Positions 1 to 8,369 of a stretch of DNA of 32,799 nucleotides are shown here, in pieces; the first letter of the stretch is position 1, and every line of letters begins with the position of its first letter. The position numbers and the translations under genes were made by a program. The notes under the pieces were generated by a model. That model had not been told where the DNA came from. It did not search any database and was given only the letters and a program-made list of their open reading frames with translations. This stretch comes from a virus: the IMG/VR virus record IMGVR_UViG_3300031259_000036, positions 1-32,799 of that record; one strand, given 5' to 3'.

Positions 1-1321
1 TGTTCTGCGTGGATGCCGTACCAAGTCCACTGATCTGAGTGTTGGGAATGGTGGCAATGAAATTGGCTGGGATGGTGCTGCCTGAGCTATAGCTAGTTCC
101 CCACGCGCTAGAACCGTTATAGTTCGGTATGCCAGCGCCACCCGCAGGCCAAGTCATTGATCCACCGGATCCGAGTGGTCCGGTAGTGGCCCCATTGATT
201 CTGGCAAACACACCCGCCGTGGTAGTCCACAGGTCGCCATTAACAGGCGCTGTGGGAGCCGCGCCGTGTGGCAGATTGAACCCGGCAGTGCCGACGGCAG
301 AGGCCAGTGTAATCACCTCGCCCGTGAACGTGCCGCCGCTCTTAGGCATCGCGCCAGTCACTCGCGCGTCGTTGCCTACGGTGGCGCTAGCTGCTGTGGT
401 CCCGTACGTGACGGAGATAGCGCCGCTGGTGTTGGTGATGGTGGTTCCGTCCGGCTTTACAAGACCCAGCGTGCCTGCTGAAGCTATACCGGGAGGCGCG
501 CCGCCGTCAGACAACAGAGTGCCGGAAGTATTATTCAACAGTGCGACGTGGCCTACAGTGGCCGCGCCCGGTCCAGTCACCGGATTGGTCAGCGTGGCTT
601 GCTTGCCGTTCAACTGCGTCTGCACACTGCTGGTGGCGTCCATGAACGCCATGGTAGCAGGTGTGACACCGTCAACGGTCTTGTTAGTCAGCGTCTGCGT
701 GTCAGTGGTGCCTATGATAGTACCAGCCGGAGCGGTTAGAGAAGTCCCCCACGTACTAGCGCCTGCGTACACTACGATACCAGCCGCAGCGGGCCACGTC
801 ATCGATCCGCCTGACGGCGCGTGGCACTGCGCGTCTTGTGGACTGAGTAACCACGTGGCGGTGGTGCAGCCTGTAAGGCCCTGCAGCAGCGCGTTCACTT
901 GAGCCGCTGTGGCTATGGTAGGTGCACCCGTGGCTGTGGTGTTGTACAGCACGCCCGTGGCCAGCCCGGACAGCAGCACACCGTTCAGGCCCTTGACCAT
1001 GGTGGCCCCGCCGGAGCTAGTGCTTACAGCGTCGCCAGTAAGCGCCGTGAAGCTGCCACTGCCACTAGCGCACCCAGCGGTGGTCAGTGCGCCATTCAAG
1101 CCATTAGGGCAGATGGGCGACGTGCTTTGCGGTATGCCGCTGACCAGCAGTCCACCTGTAATAGCCACTCCATTAGCACCATCTGCAGCTACCCCAGGTA
1201 GCATTAAATTAGTAGACAGCAAAGGCCCGCCGATCTGATTATTGGGATCAATCTGCGTCGTAGCTTGCGCCAGAGCGCCTATGCACCCGCAGCAGAATAG
1301 CACAACAGCTAAAAATTTCAT
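1..1321 (-). CDS. tail fibre protein with N-terminal leader peptide (partial, runs off left edge)
   Basis: The minus frame is open from an ATG at 1321 to the window edge (about 440 codons), so the C-terminus is missing. The N-terminus reads MKFLAVVLFCCGCIGALAQA, a hydrophobic leader with a plausible signal peptidase site after AQA. The rest is rich in Gly, Ala, Thr and Ser and contains TDTQTLTNKTVDG, typical of phage tail fibre repeats, plus two copies of a GGSMTWPA-type segment followed by an SxWGTS motif. The expected role is host recognition at the baseplate. The start overlaps the spike gene stop as TGATG, so translation is probably coupled. The long plus-strand frame from 129 to 902 is a low-complexity shadow. 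The fibre assignment rests on composition and position, not on a specific family. Confidence 0.8.
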   Translation of the reverse strand, partial: MKFLAVVLFCCGCIGALAQATTQIDPNNQIGGPLLSTNLMLPGVAADGANGVAITGGLLVSGIPQSTSPICPNGLNGALTTAGCASGSGSFTALTGDAVSTSSGGATMVKGLNGVLLSGLATGVLYNTTATGAPTIATAAQVNALLQGLTGCTTATWLLSPQDAQCHAPSGGSMTWPAAAGIVVYAGASTWGTSLTAPAGTIIGTTDTQTLTNKTVDGVTPATMAFMDATSSVQTQLNGKQATLTNPVTGPGAATVGHVALLNNTSGTLLSDGGAPPGIASAGTLGLVKPDGTTITNTSGAISVTYGTTAASATVGNDARVTGAMPKSGGTFTGEVITLASAVGTAGFNLPHGAAPTAPVNGDLWTTTAGVFARINGATTGPLGSGGSMTWPAGGAGIPNYNGSSAWGTSYSSGSTIPANFIATIPNTQISGLGTASTQN

Positions 1322-2061
1322 CACTGGCCTTTCAATACGGTGGTTTCCGCCAAGCTGGCAATAGGAGGAGCAGGCCCGAGGTAGCCTTTGGACACTAGGA
1401 ATGGCTGGACATTTGTAACGTACCACTGGTAGAATGTGTCATTCATCAGTGCTTGTGCCGTACCGCCGTTAGTGGCATGTATGGAAGGTGATGTTATAGT
1501 CACACTGGAGGGGGCTGATATAGACACCGCATTACTGCTGACCGTCACGGCTACTGTGCCGTCGTCTGTTCTAAGCTGCATAGCCGTAGTGGAGTAGCTA
1601 GGCAGCAATCGTGTCTGGTTCCACATGCCTGGTATGAATCCGCAGTCATGTATATGATGACGGCGTACCACGCGCTGTTGATTGGTGCCTGTGGGTGAGC
1701 TGGACTGACCACTGGCCCACCAAGTGTCGAAGCAGGTATCGCAGAATACGAGCAGGCCCTCATCGCCGGGGTTGATGGGCATGGTCAGGCAATAGCCACC
1801 AGCGCGCGGCAGTATAAGCGGTACGCGGTTAATCGGCACAATAGGTATCCACTTCGGGCCCGCCGTGGTGCGCACGCGCTCTTGAAGAGCTATCTGCACG
1901 CTGACGGTCTGCGTAGCAGCGTCAAACCCATTAGGTGCGACGAACGCCACGGTAGCACATCGGGTGTCGTTCAGTGCGTCCTTCACGGCCTGCCGCCACT
2001 GCGAGAATTCTACCTGATTGACTTGTGCAGGGCTTAGTAGCGGACTACTTACGGTGCTCAT
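1321..2061 (-). CDS. baseplate central spike (Gp138-like OB-fold family)
   Basis: This encodes 246 residues from the ATG at 2061, which overlaps the upstream hub stop as ATGA; a start 15 bases further upstream is less likely. The N-terminal half holds a conserved block, roughly residues 85-115, with GYCLTMPINPGDEGLLVF followed by a Trp pair. This is characteristic of the Gp138 N-terminal OB-fold of membrane-puncturing spikes. The C-terminal part is Ser/Thr/Val-rich beta sequence, as expected for a trimeric beta-helix needle. It would cap the tail tube and pierce the outer membrane on contraction. Its place after plug and hub genes fits. The family call comes from recalled sequence patterns, and position supports it strongly. 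Confidence 0.82.
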   Translation of the reverse strand: MSTVSSPLLSPAQVNQVEFSQWRQAVKDALNDTRCATVAFVAPNGFDAATQTVSVQIALQERVRTTAGPKWIPIVPINRVPLILPRAGGYCLTMPINPGDEGLLVFCDTCFDTWWASGQSSSPTGTNQQRVVRRHHIHDCGFIPGMWNQTRLLPSYSTTAMQLRTDDGTVAVTVSSNAVSISAPSSVTITSPSIHATNGGTAQALMNDTFYQWYVTNVQPFLVSKGYLGPAPPIASLAETTVLKGQ

Positions 2062-3092
2062 GCATTGACTCCCCAAATTCCGTATGAAAGACCCTTGGCG
2101 TACGTTGTGCTGTAGCCAATCACTTCTGTCTGCCAGTCGTTCCCGCGCGTGTCGCCCGTATGACGAAGCTGTGCGACGAAAAACGAAAGATCATCGCTCA
2201 ACGGCGATACAAGCTGGCTATTTGGGTTAGGCCTGATTACTGTCTGTGAGATCAGCGCCGACCTATCAATCTGGATCATCATAGGTGGCACTTTGACTAA
2301 CAAGCGGGGGTCCAAAAGAACCGTGAAGATGCAGCCTTGCGGTATCTGCCGTGGCGTGCCTATCAAGCTGGCTGTGACACTAGCCGGAAGACTGGGCGCA
2401 TTAGTGCCAGGTCCTGGCTGCGGTGCGTACACAAAGCTGGGCGTGGTGTTGGGATTAACCATGTCAGACATGTAGGCGCTGTTTCCATCAGTGAAGAACT
2501 GTGCGTAGTTGTCATCAGCAATACGGCCCAGAAGCTGGCTGGGCTTTCCGAACAATGTGTCGCCACGTGGTAGTACTTTAGAAGTCATGCTGGTCTGTAT
2601 AGTCTGACTCTGTGTACCCGTAGCCTGGGACAGCGGTGGCAGCCCGATAGCCTGTAGCATGCTTGCGACCACCTGCTGCTGAGTCACCAACGGACCCATG
2701 GGCATGTTTACCACATCGTCCATAGCATATGGATTGGCAATACAGTGCAGTGTAGTGACTTGATCGACCACTCCGTCCCGTGTGAGTGTAACTTGAAACA
2801 CGCGCCCGTTCCAAATAGTGGCCATCTGTGTAGGTCCGTACTGAAACCCGGCCTTTAGCTGGGCCCACGTGGCATTGAATAGAGCGTTTTGAATATCCGG
2901 CCGGTCTAGATTGTAAATGCTGATATCAGCATACCACCAGCATTCTGATATACTGCTCTGTACCACGTCAAATGTAATGCGTAGTGCCTCCGGCTCCCAG
3001 GAACTAGAGCTGAATACTTGTTGCGTATTATCCCCAAACCCAACTGTGAGTTCATACGCCTGTCCCCACAGTGGAATGGTAGATGTGCTCAT
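2058..3092 (-). CDS. baseplate hub protein
   Basis: This encodes 344 residues starting at the ATG at 3092, which overlaps the plug gene stop as ATGA; the longer frame from 3107 would overlap more and is less likely. The N-terminal part (YELTVGFGDNTQQVF, then RITFDVVQSS and ISIYNL) resembles phage hub proteins of the T4 gp27/Pam3 hub type that form a ring between tail tube and spike. No enzymatic motif is visible. It lies between plug and spike in the usual order plug-hub-spike and probably forms a trimer carrying the spike. The role is inferred from order and the N-terminal pattern. Confidence 0.78.
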   Translation of the reverse strand: MSTSTIPLWGQAYELTVGFGDNTQQVFSSSSWEPEALRITFDVVQSSISECWWYADISIYNLDRPDIQNALFNATWAQLKAGFQYGPTQMATIWNGRVFQVTLTRDGVVDQVTTLHCIANPYAMDDVVNMPMGPLVTQQQVVASMLQAIGLPPLSQATGTQSQTIQTSMTSKVLPRGDTLFGKPSQLLGRIADDNYAQFFTDGNSAYMSDMVNPNTTPSFVYAPQPGPGTNAPSLPASVTASLIGTPRQIPQGCIFTVLLDPRLLVKVPPMMIQIDRSALISQTVIRPNPNSQLVSPLSDDLSFFVAQLRHTGDTRGNDWQTEVIGYSTTYAKGLSYGIWGVNA

Positions 3093-3424
3093 GGTGTGTC
3101 GCTCCATACAAGACTGAACTGCCCAAGGTTGTCACGGCCGGGATAGTCGGCTGCAATGTTGCCCGTGTTGAGCAACGCGGCGCTACCAATGGCGAGGTAA
3201 ACATACTGGGCTAGCAGATTGGCTGCTGGGTACCAGCCAGTGATCAGCGGCACAGATGCAATCAAAGCATTTCCATTCACATCCGCGACACTCATCTGCC
3301 AGTAGCCAGCCGTGGAACTGTAGCTGAGTGAAAGATTGAGCGTCAAGGCATTACCGTCTACAATCAGCTGGGCAGAGAATACTTGATTGGCAGCTGACGT
3401 CAGAGGAATAATCTGATCAGCCAT
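3089..3424 (-). CDS. baseplate plug protein (Pam3 gp18-like)
   Basis: A 111-residue protein starting at 3424 in a TAATG overlap with the preceding gene. It begins with an IPLTSAANQVFSAQL segment and ends with a YPGRDNLGQFSLVW signature, which matches my recollection of the small plug proteins of cyanophage Pam3-like baseplates. The protein is almost entirely beta-strand in character. The plug closes the tail tube lumen above the hub and spike before infection. It is part of the compact baseplate cassette from 1321 to 4284. The family is recognised from the conserved C-terminal motif. Confidence 0.78.
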   Translation of the reverse strand: MADQIIPLTSAANQVFSAQLIVDGNALTLNLSLSYSSTAGYWQMSVADVNGNALIASVPLITGWYPAANLLAQYVYLAIGSAALLNTGNIAADYPGRDNLGQFSLVWSDTP

Positions 3425-4284
3425 TAATACACCCCGGGAGCAGAACTGAGCGCATTAGTTATGGAGCTGGTGACAAGCGTATTGGAGCTAGAGTAATTGC
3501 CTGCGCCTTGCACTTGACTCTGCTTTACAGGCACTACACCGCCATAGTTATTGATATTGAACTGCTGCGTGGTGGCGGCTGGCACAGGTATGGGAGTGAC
3601 TGAGCCTAGTGGCGTATTATCTGTGTCCTGCGTGCGGGCACTGACCACTGGCTGAGACTGCGAAATAGTAGCTGTGCGAATCTGACCAAACGACAGCCGC
3701 ATGCGCACACCACCATAAGAGCGATAGTCTTCCGGGGCCTGCACATTGGTCACCATCATGTTGTAGTAAGTGCGTAGCCGAGTAGAAATTATTAGTGGCA
3801 CGCGAGCCGCCTGCAAAGCTATCATCTGCTGATAGGCAGAAACGCTCTTGCTTGGGCTGCCAGTCCATGGCGTGGCTTTGGTTGCGGTAGAAGCGCCGAC
3901 AGTGGTGGTGTTCGTAGATGTATTGGCATACTGGTCTACAGAATCACTCATCAGGATAGACATTGAAAGCGTGGCAGGCATCAGGTATGCATGACTGGAA
4001 ATGTCCGCACCAGTCTGCACTGGATGCTCTGTCATGCGTAGCTGCTGATCATGGTCTAGCTCCATCACAGCATCAAATACGTACACCACAGGAACTGAGG
4101 CCGTAGTATTAGAGGCGACATGAATGGTAGCTTCGTCGCCGGACACTACAGAACCCAGCGTGGCTGTGCTGTTCAAACTGGCAGGCGAATTGTTGGCTGC
4201 AGGAACATAGTTGGCAGGCACCGTGATGGTGATAGGCGTAGTGTTCAGACCCCACTGCGGAGGTCTGTATATGGCAGTGCCCAT
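3424..4284 (-). CDS. Dit-like baseplate/tail protein
   Basis: A 286-residue protein whose start overlaps the tape measure stop as TAATG. Around residues 70-115 it has a segment running VFDAVMELDHD, RMTEHPVQTGADISSHAYLMP and LSMSILMSD, the pattern of Dit-like N-terminal domains in contractile-tail phages. The C-terminal hundred residues are Gln/Ser/Thr-rich low complexity. Such proteins sit just below the tape measure and link the tube to the hub. Its position between tape measure and plug matches. Residues 120-150 are Thr/Ser-rich and may be a linker. Confidence 0.75.
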   Translation of the reverse strand: MGTAIYRPPQWGLNTTPITITVPANYVPAANNSPASLNSTATLGSVVSGDEATIHVASNTTASVPVVYVFDAVMELDHDQQLRMTEHPVQTGADISSHAYLMPATLSMSILMSDSVDQYANTSTNTTTVGASTATKATPWTGSPSKSVSAYQQMIALQAARVPLIISTRLRTYYNMMVTNVQAPEDYRSYGGVRMRLSFGQIRTATISQSQPVVSARTQDTDNTPLGSVTPIPVPAATTQQFNINNYGGVVPVKQSQVQGAGNYSSSNTLVTSSITNALSSAPGVY

Positions 4285-5831
4285 TATGCGCTCCAGCCTA
4301 GGTTCTGCGCCTGCGCTATGTTACGTTGAACTGCCTTGGCCTGTGCCTGGCGCACGGTGTCGACTACTACACGACCTACGTCCTCATTAACAGCGTTAGG
4401 CTTGGCTACGTGAATGGTGATGCTGCCTACAGTAACGTCACCTGTACCACCGGCACGTCCAAGTACACTGGAGATGTAGTTCTGAGTCTCTGCTGGAAGC
4501 GTGGCTTTGCCTGCCAGGAACTTGTCCATGCGACCCGGACCGGCATTGTATGCACCCACAGCGTCGGCCACATTGTTCCCGTAGTGGGCTAATAGCTGAT
4601 TGAAGTATCGTTCGCCACCTTGCATATTTTCGGTGGGATTGTAAGGATTTACGCCCAGCCCCGCAGCCGTGTTGGGCATCAACTGCATAAGACCGATAGC
4701 GCCCTTAGGTGACACTGCGCTCTGATTGCCACCGCTTTCCTGCATCATTATAGCGTGCAGCAGACTATCAAGGCTGCTAACTCCTGCCGCGCTACCAGCG
4801 GTCCCGTTGCCATGCCCTGCGCGCCAGAAGTCCCAGGCACCGCCCGTAACTGCGCCTGCACCTGCGCCTATAGCACTACCGGCAGCTCCACCGCTAACGA
4901 TGCCAGCTAGTATGCCGGCGGGTCCTAGTGGCAGTCCCGCGATTCCGCCTATGATGGAGCCTACTACACCACCCACGCCGCCGCCTGCCAGCAAGCCGGT
5001 AAACGTGCCGGTAAACTTCAGCATGTTTTCAACCAACACAGCGAACCAGTGGGCCACCGTTTGTACGGCTGTAGCAAACTTCTCCATGTTGAATGTGCTG
5101 CCCTCTATGGCCTTGTCACCTGAAAGCATGCCGACAACATTAGTGAACATGGTGCCAAAGTCCGCCAGCACTGCGCCCGCAGCTTTACCTACTTCAGTGA
5201 TGTCTTTCCAAATGGGAAGGAACCACTTAGCGATGCTGTGCGCAATGTCAGGCATCTTTTCAATGACCCACTTGTTGAACTCTTTCAGCTTGGTCAGCAG
5301 TGTGTCCGGTCCGAGACCGAGTCCTTTCATAAACTCCGTGACGACGTTCATCCCGAGGTACTCAAGTTCCACGTGCATACGCGTGAACTCGAACCTGACG
5401 TCGCGAATCTTGCGCATCTGCTCATCGTAGTCTTTGCCTGGAGCCATAGCCTTTTGATCAAGCAGAAGCTGATGTGCACGCCCCCGTAGTTCTGGGTCCC
5501 AGGCCATATCTTCCATACTGACGCCGAGAGCATCAGTAGCTACTTTGAGCCCCCGTGCAGCATCCTTCGACATATACATGTGGAGCGCAAATAATCGAAA
5601 TGACTGATCTGCCATTGCGGTCTTGTCAATAAGCCCGATAGCTGCGCCACCAATTGCCACGAACCCTGCGACTATTTCTGACTGAGCCTTGAGAAAAGAT
5701 CCAGCCATTCGCATGGACTGGGTCTCCGCAACAAAGGCTGCCTCACGCAGAGCATTATGGAATCGTGCCAGACCAGCCTGGTCTACCACTGTCCCAAGTT
5801 TTATTAAGTATTCATCAATCACGTTGGGCAT
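4284..5831 (-). CDS. short tape measure protein with C-terminal lytic transglycosylase domain
   Basis: 515 residues. The N-terminal half is helical and amphipathic; residues 278-332 form a Gly/Ala-rich hydrophobic stretch that could cross a membrane. Residues 355-455 form an SLT-type lysozyme-like domain: ESGG with catalytic Glu365, GLMQLMP at 381-387 and AYNAGPG at 427-433. It sets tail length and probably cuts peptidoglycan during DNA entry. The size predicts a short tail, as in small myoviruses. The start at 5831 has a GAGAGG ribosome site and overlaps the end of the frameshifted chaperone frame. It follows the chaperone genes, the standard order. Confidence 0.9.
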   Translation of the reverse strand: MPNVIDEYLIKLGTVVDQAGLARFHNALREAAFVAETQSMRMAGSFLKAQSEIVAGFVAIGGAAIGLIDKTAMADQSFRLFALHMYMSKDAARGLKVATDALGVSMEDMAWDPELRGRAHQLLLDQKAMAPGKDYDEQMRKIRDVRFEFTRMHVELEYLGMNVVTEFMKGLGLGPDTLLTKLKEFNKWVIEKMPDIAHSIAKWFLPIWKDITEVGKAAGAVLADFGTMFTNVVGMLSGDKAIEGSTFNMEKFATAVQTVAHWFAVLVENMLKFTGTFTGLLAGGGVGGVVGSIIGGIAGLPLGPAGILAGIVSGGAAGSAIGAGAGAVTGGAWDFWRAGHGNGTAGSAAGVSSLDSLLHAIMMQESGGNQSAVSPKGAIGLMQLMPNTAAGLGVNPYNPTENMQGGERYFNQLLAHYGNNVADAVGAYNAGPGRMDKFLAGKATLPAETQNYISSVLGRAGGTGDVTVGSITIHVAKPNAVNEDVGRVVVDTVRQAQAKAVQRNIAQAQNLGWSA

Positions 5832-6467
5832 TGTGGACCTCTCGGCTTCGGCGCTCGTTTTCTTCTTTAACGTCCAGGAACTCTAGCACATCGGCAAGGT
5901 CGCCCATGTCGTAAGTGCCGTCCGTTAATTCATGCTGACGCCACAGCCCAGCAGCTACCGGCCGCCACGCAATGGGGTTTATGGTAGGAAAGGCTACAGG
6001 CTCAAATCCTAGCCTGCCGTTGGAGTGGCCGCCAACGGGCGATCGGAGAAAAAACTGGACAAGCTGAACACCAGTGATTCCGTGGTGATGTTGTTGACCA
6101 ACGAAATATCGTCAGCAATCTCCGGAATGGCCCAACGCCCAAAGTCATTCATGATGGGTATGGTGATATCTGTGCCTGTAGGTGACGCTTCAATGCGTGA
6201 TGTGGCCTGCATACACTGGCGCTGCGCAAACTTCAAGTCCTCGTAACTGAGGCCGCGCATAAAGGCCAATGTGCACAGCATCCGCGCCTTGTCCTGCTCC
6301 GTGGGCTTGGGCGCATTTTCGTCCGCGTCAGGCGTGGCCTGCGCATCTGCTGAAGCTGTCAACAGCACGCCCATCATCTTCATGTAGATGTAGCTGCCTA
6401 CATCAGGCAGCAGCTTACGTAGCTGGTACCGTTGCCCGTTTATTTCTACCACTGTTGTTTTTGCCAT
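5815..6467 (-). CDS. tail assembly chaperone, -1 frameshift product (G-T type)
   Basis: Reading the 140 codons from 6467 to the slippery site at 6054-6048 and then moving to the -1 frame gives a 217-residue protein ending at the TGA at 5815-5817. The 77-codon extension is fully open and protein-like, with PTINPIAWRPVAAGLWRQ and DLADVLEFLDVKEENERR. The WR and acidic DVLE features recall the T extension of tail chaperones. By analogy with lambda G/GT, the long form would bind the tape measure and recruit tube subunits. The extension has no strong start of its own and overlaps the tape measure gene by 17 bases. The frame join is seen directly; use of the frameshift is inferred. Confidence 0.85.
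6009..6467 (-). CDS. tail assembly chaperone, unshifted product (G type)
   Basis: 152 residues from an ATG at 6467 with an AAGGA ribosome site nine bases upstream. It begins MAKTTVVEINGQRYQLRKLLP, a compact alpha/beta start typical of phage tail chaperones between tube and tape measure genes, and has a low-complexity middle (residues 40-58). The last 12 residues follow the slippery site and end at the TAG at 6009-6011. This form would be made by most ribosomes and coat the tape measure during tail assembly. Position, size and the frameshift into the extension support the call more than sequence identity. Confidence 0.85.
   Translation of the reverse strand: MAKTTVVEINGQRYQLRKLLPDVGSYIYMKMMGVLLTASADAQATPDADENAPKPTEQDKARMLCTLAFMRGLSYEDLKFAQRQCMQATSRIEASPTGTDITIPIMNDFGRWAIPEIADDISLVNNITTESLVFSLSSFFSDRPLAATPTAG
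6017..6054 (-). promoter_or_regulatory. programmed -1 ribosomal frameshift site with downstream hairpin
   Basis: On the minus strand the zero-frame codons AGT TTT TTC contain the canonical X XXY YYZ heptamer TTTTTTC (6054-6048). Nine bases later a perfect 7-bp stem, CCGTTGG at 6038-6032 pairing with CCAACGG at 6023-6017 around an 8-base loop, could pause the ribosome. The shift joins the chaperone to the only open downstream frame. All elements are visible directly; efficiency cannot be judged. Confidence 0.85.
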
Positions 6468-6484
6468 TGTTCTGTGTCCTTCAG

Positions 6485-6949
6485 CTACAAGTTAACGATG
6501 TTGGCTGCCATAAGATTCCAAGTGACATTGGAGCCTGTAGCATGATACGGCTTGTCAGGTACTTTCTCGAAACTGACGCCGTCGCACAGATGTGTGGAAC
6601 CGTCAAGTAACGTGCGAAAGCTGATGCTGGTGCTCGCCCAGCCACTGACATCATCACCATCAGCAGCTAGTGTGGCCAAGTTGTACAGGTCCAATAGCGC
6701 GTGATGGAGCGAAGACGTCTGCTGCACTTCAATAGCGATGGCGCCGTTATTGCCTGGGATATAGTTGGGCATGACGGTACCATCTGAGGCTACTTGGTGA
6801 GCCGTGCGACTGGTAGTCATGGAGATGGTAATCTGACCCAGGCCTACGTTCCCACCCGTTAGCGGAAATGCCACAGCGAACGCACTGTTAGTCAGCGCGC
6901 CCACCAAGTCTTTGAATGAATACGTTACGCCAACATTGCCGACGGCCAT
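6485..6949 (-). CDS. tail tube protein (DUF3277-like)
   Basis: 154 residues with a strong AGGAGG ribosome site five bases before the ATG at 6949. The start (VTYSFKDLVGALTN), then GLGQITISMTTSRTAHQVASDG and an AIEVQQTSSLHHALLDLYN segment match the DUF3277-type tube subunit of contractile tails. It would stack in hexameric rings to form the DNA channel inside the sheath. It lies between the sheath and chaperone genes, the universal order. The strong ribosome site fits a protein needed in high copy. Confidence 0.87.
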   Translation of the reverse strand: MAVGNVGVTYSFKDLVGALTNSAFAVAFPLTGGNVGLGQITISMTTSRTAHQVASDGTVMPNYIPGNNGAIAIEVQQTSSLHHALLDLYNLATLAADGDDVSGWASTSISFRTLLDGSTHLCDGVSFEKVPDKPYHATGSNVTWNLMAANIVNL

Positions 6950-6961
6950 TGGTTCCTCCTG

Positions 6962-8359
6962 TTAAAGCTGCACATAGACGCCGATAAGCAGACTGACAAC
7001 TGCTCCCGCCGTGGTAATGGCCGAAATAATCGGCATAGCCTGCCCGGCGGCACGTGCGCCAGAGGACTGCTGTGAGTACGGCTGCGACTGGTTCAAGTAA
7101 CCGAGCGGAATGGCTTGTCCCGAGGTAAGCGAGATACCTGGCACATTAACAGCGGGCCCAGCCCAGTTAGCACCCGACAAGAAACCGATGCCTGCAAAAG
7201 TAGCTCCAACGGCATTAGCCGCCTGGATAAACAAGTGCTGGCCACCGTTAGTCTGTGGCACGGCGGGCAAGCTAGCTAGTACATTCAGCTCTGCAATCTG
7301 CAACTGTGCGACATACATAGCCAAGTAAAGCCACAAGAATGATGGAACACCGCTGCTCATGAAGCCCGGCTCAAATAGTTGGTATGGGTTGTAGTTGCCG
7401 TAGAAGTTGAAGTTAGCTGCCTTAATATTGGTAGCCTGTGTCTCTGTTAGTGGCTCTGCAGCTATGCCAACTAAGTCTTTATGCGCTACAGTGAAGAAGC
7501 TACCAGGTAGGCCAGTATTAAGCCCCATCTCCATACCCATCAATGCCGCGGCGGCATAGACATTGTTAGGGTACAGACCACTTTGCGTGGTAGAGTAGAC
7601 CCCAAGCACACGGTACTGCAGTGTCCGCAACTGAAGCGCAATGTTGGCCGCCGTGCCGTTGGGAATGCCGACAGACGAGGACCATGCATAGTAGCGTGTA
7701 GTCTGCCAGTTAGGGTCGGCCCATGCAGCCAGCGCCAAGTTGTCGGCATCAGCCGGGTTGTTGACTGCGAGCCCATACCACAGTGAACTCGCAGCACGAC
7801 ATGCCTGTGAGGCCTGCAGCAAAGTCTCGCCTACAGCTGTAATGTCTACTGTGAGGCCTGTACCACTGCCGCCTGTGGTAGCCAGCGCCGTGACCACAGT
7901 GTACGCAGTACCCTGTGTGCCTGCCACAACGCCCAGTGTGAGCACTGCGCCCGTACCAACGTTGATGGTAAGCACCGTAAGGAAACCATTGGATGCACCG
8001 CCTTGCGTGACGCCTACTATATCACCAACCTTGTAATTAGTGCCTGCTGAGCCTGCGTGTGGAATGGCTGTGGCAATAGCTGTCAGGTCTTGACAACCGA
8101 TCCAGATGTAGCCAGGTGCTGGTGTCTGTGCGAGGTAGATGTTGGCGGCGATATACTCCGGCTGAACGGCCGTGAATCCGTCAGAAAGCATGGCCGCTGT
8201 AGTGGCGTACTTGCGCAACCGGGAATTAGCCCCGTAAGAAGGAATGACGGCGCTAGGGCCGACGAACAGTCCTTGGTTGAAAGAATTGGCCGTTGCGGCC
8301 GTCGGAGCTACTGTAACAGAAATGTTTACTATGTCCGACAAAGGAAGTGGAATACTCAT
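6962..8359 (-). CDS. tail sheath protein (DUF3383-like) with an inserted beta module
   Basis: 465 residues, start at 8359 with AGGAG seven bases upstream. The N-terminus (LPLSDIVNISVTVAP, NQGLFVGPS) and the C-terminal half with conserved aromatic segments fit the DUF3383 contractile sheath family. Residues about 100-177 look inserted: NYKVGDIV, then GGASNGFLTVL and TTGGSGTGLTVDI, a Gly/Thr-rich module I recognise as a recurrent insertion in phage virion proteins. It probably projects from the sheath surface. The protein contracts to drive the tube and spike into the cell. It is adjacent to the tube gene. Confidence 0.87.
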   Translation of the reverse strand: MSIPLPLSDIVNISVTVAPTAATANSFNQGLFVGPSAVIPSYGANSRLRKYATTAAMLSDGFTAVQPEYIAANIYLAQTPAPGYIWIGCQDLTAIATAIPHAGSAGTNYKVGDIVGVTQGGASNGFLTVLTINVGTGAVLTLGVVAGTQGTAYTVVTALATTGGSGTGLTVDITAVGETLLQASQACRAASSLWYGLAVNNPADADNLALAAWADPNWQTTRYYAWSSSVGIPNGTAANIALQLRTLQYRVLGVYSTTQSGLYPNNVYAAAALMGMEMGLNTGLPGSFFTVAHKDLVGIAAEPLTETQATNIKAANFNFYGNYNPYQLFEPGFMSSGVPSFLWLYLAMYVAQLQIAELNVLASLPAVPQTNGGQHLFIQAANAVGATFAGIGFLSGANWAGPAVNVPGISLTSGQAIPLGYLNQSQPYSQQSSGARAAGQAMPIISAITTAGAVVSLLIGVYVQL

Positions 8360-8369
8360 TTTCTAGCTC

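Noticed and set aside
129-902. Long plus-strand open frame of 257 codons
   Set aside because: It is a low-complexity Pro/Val/Ala shadow on the opposite strand of the tail fibre gene, which has a leader, fibre motifs and coupled start.
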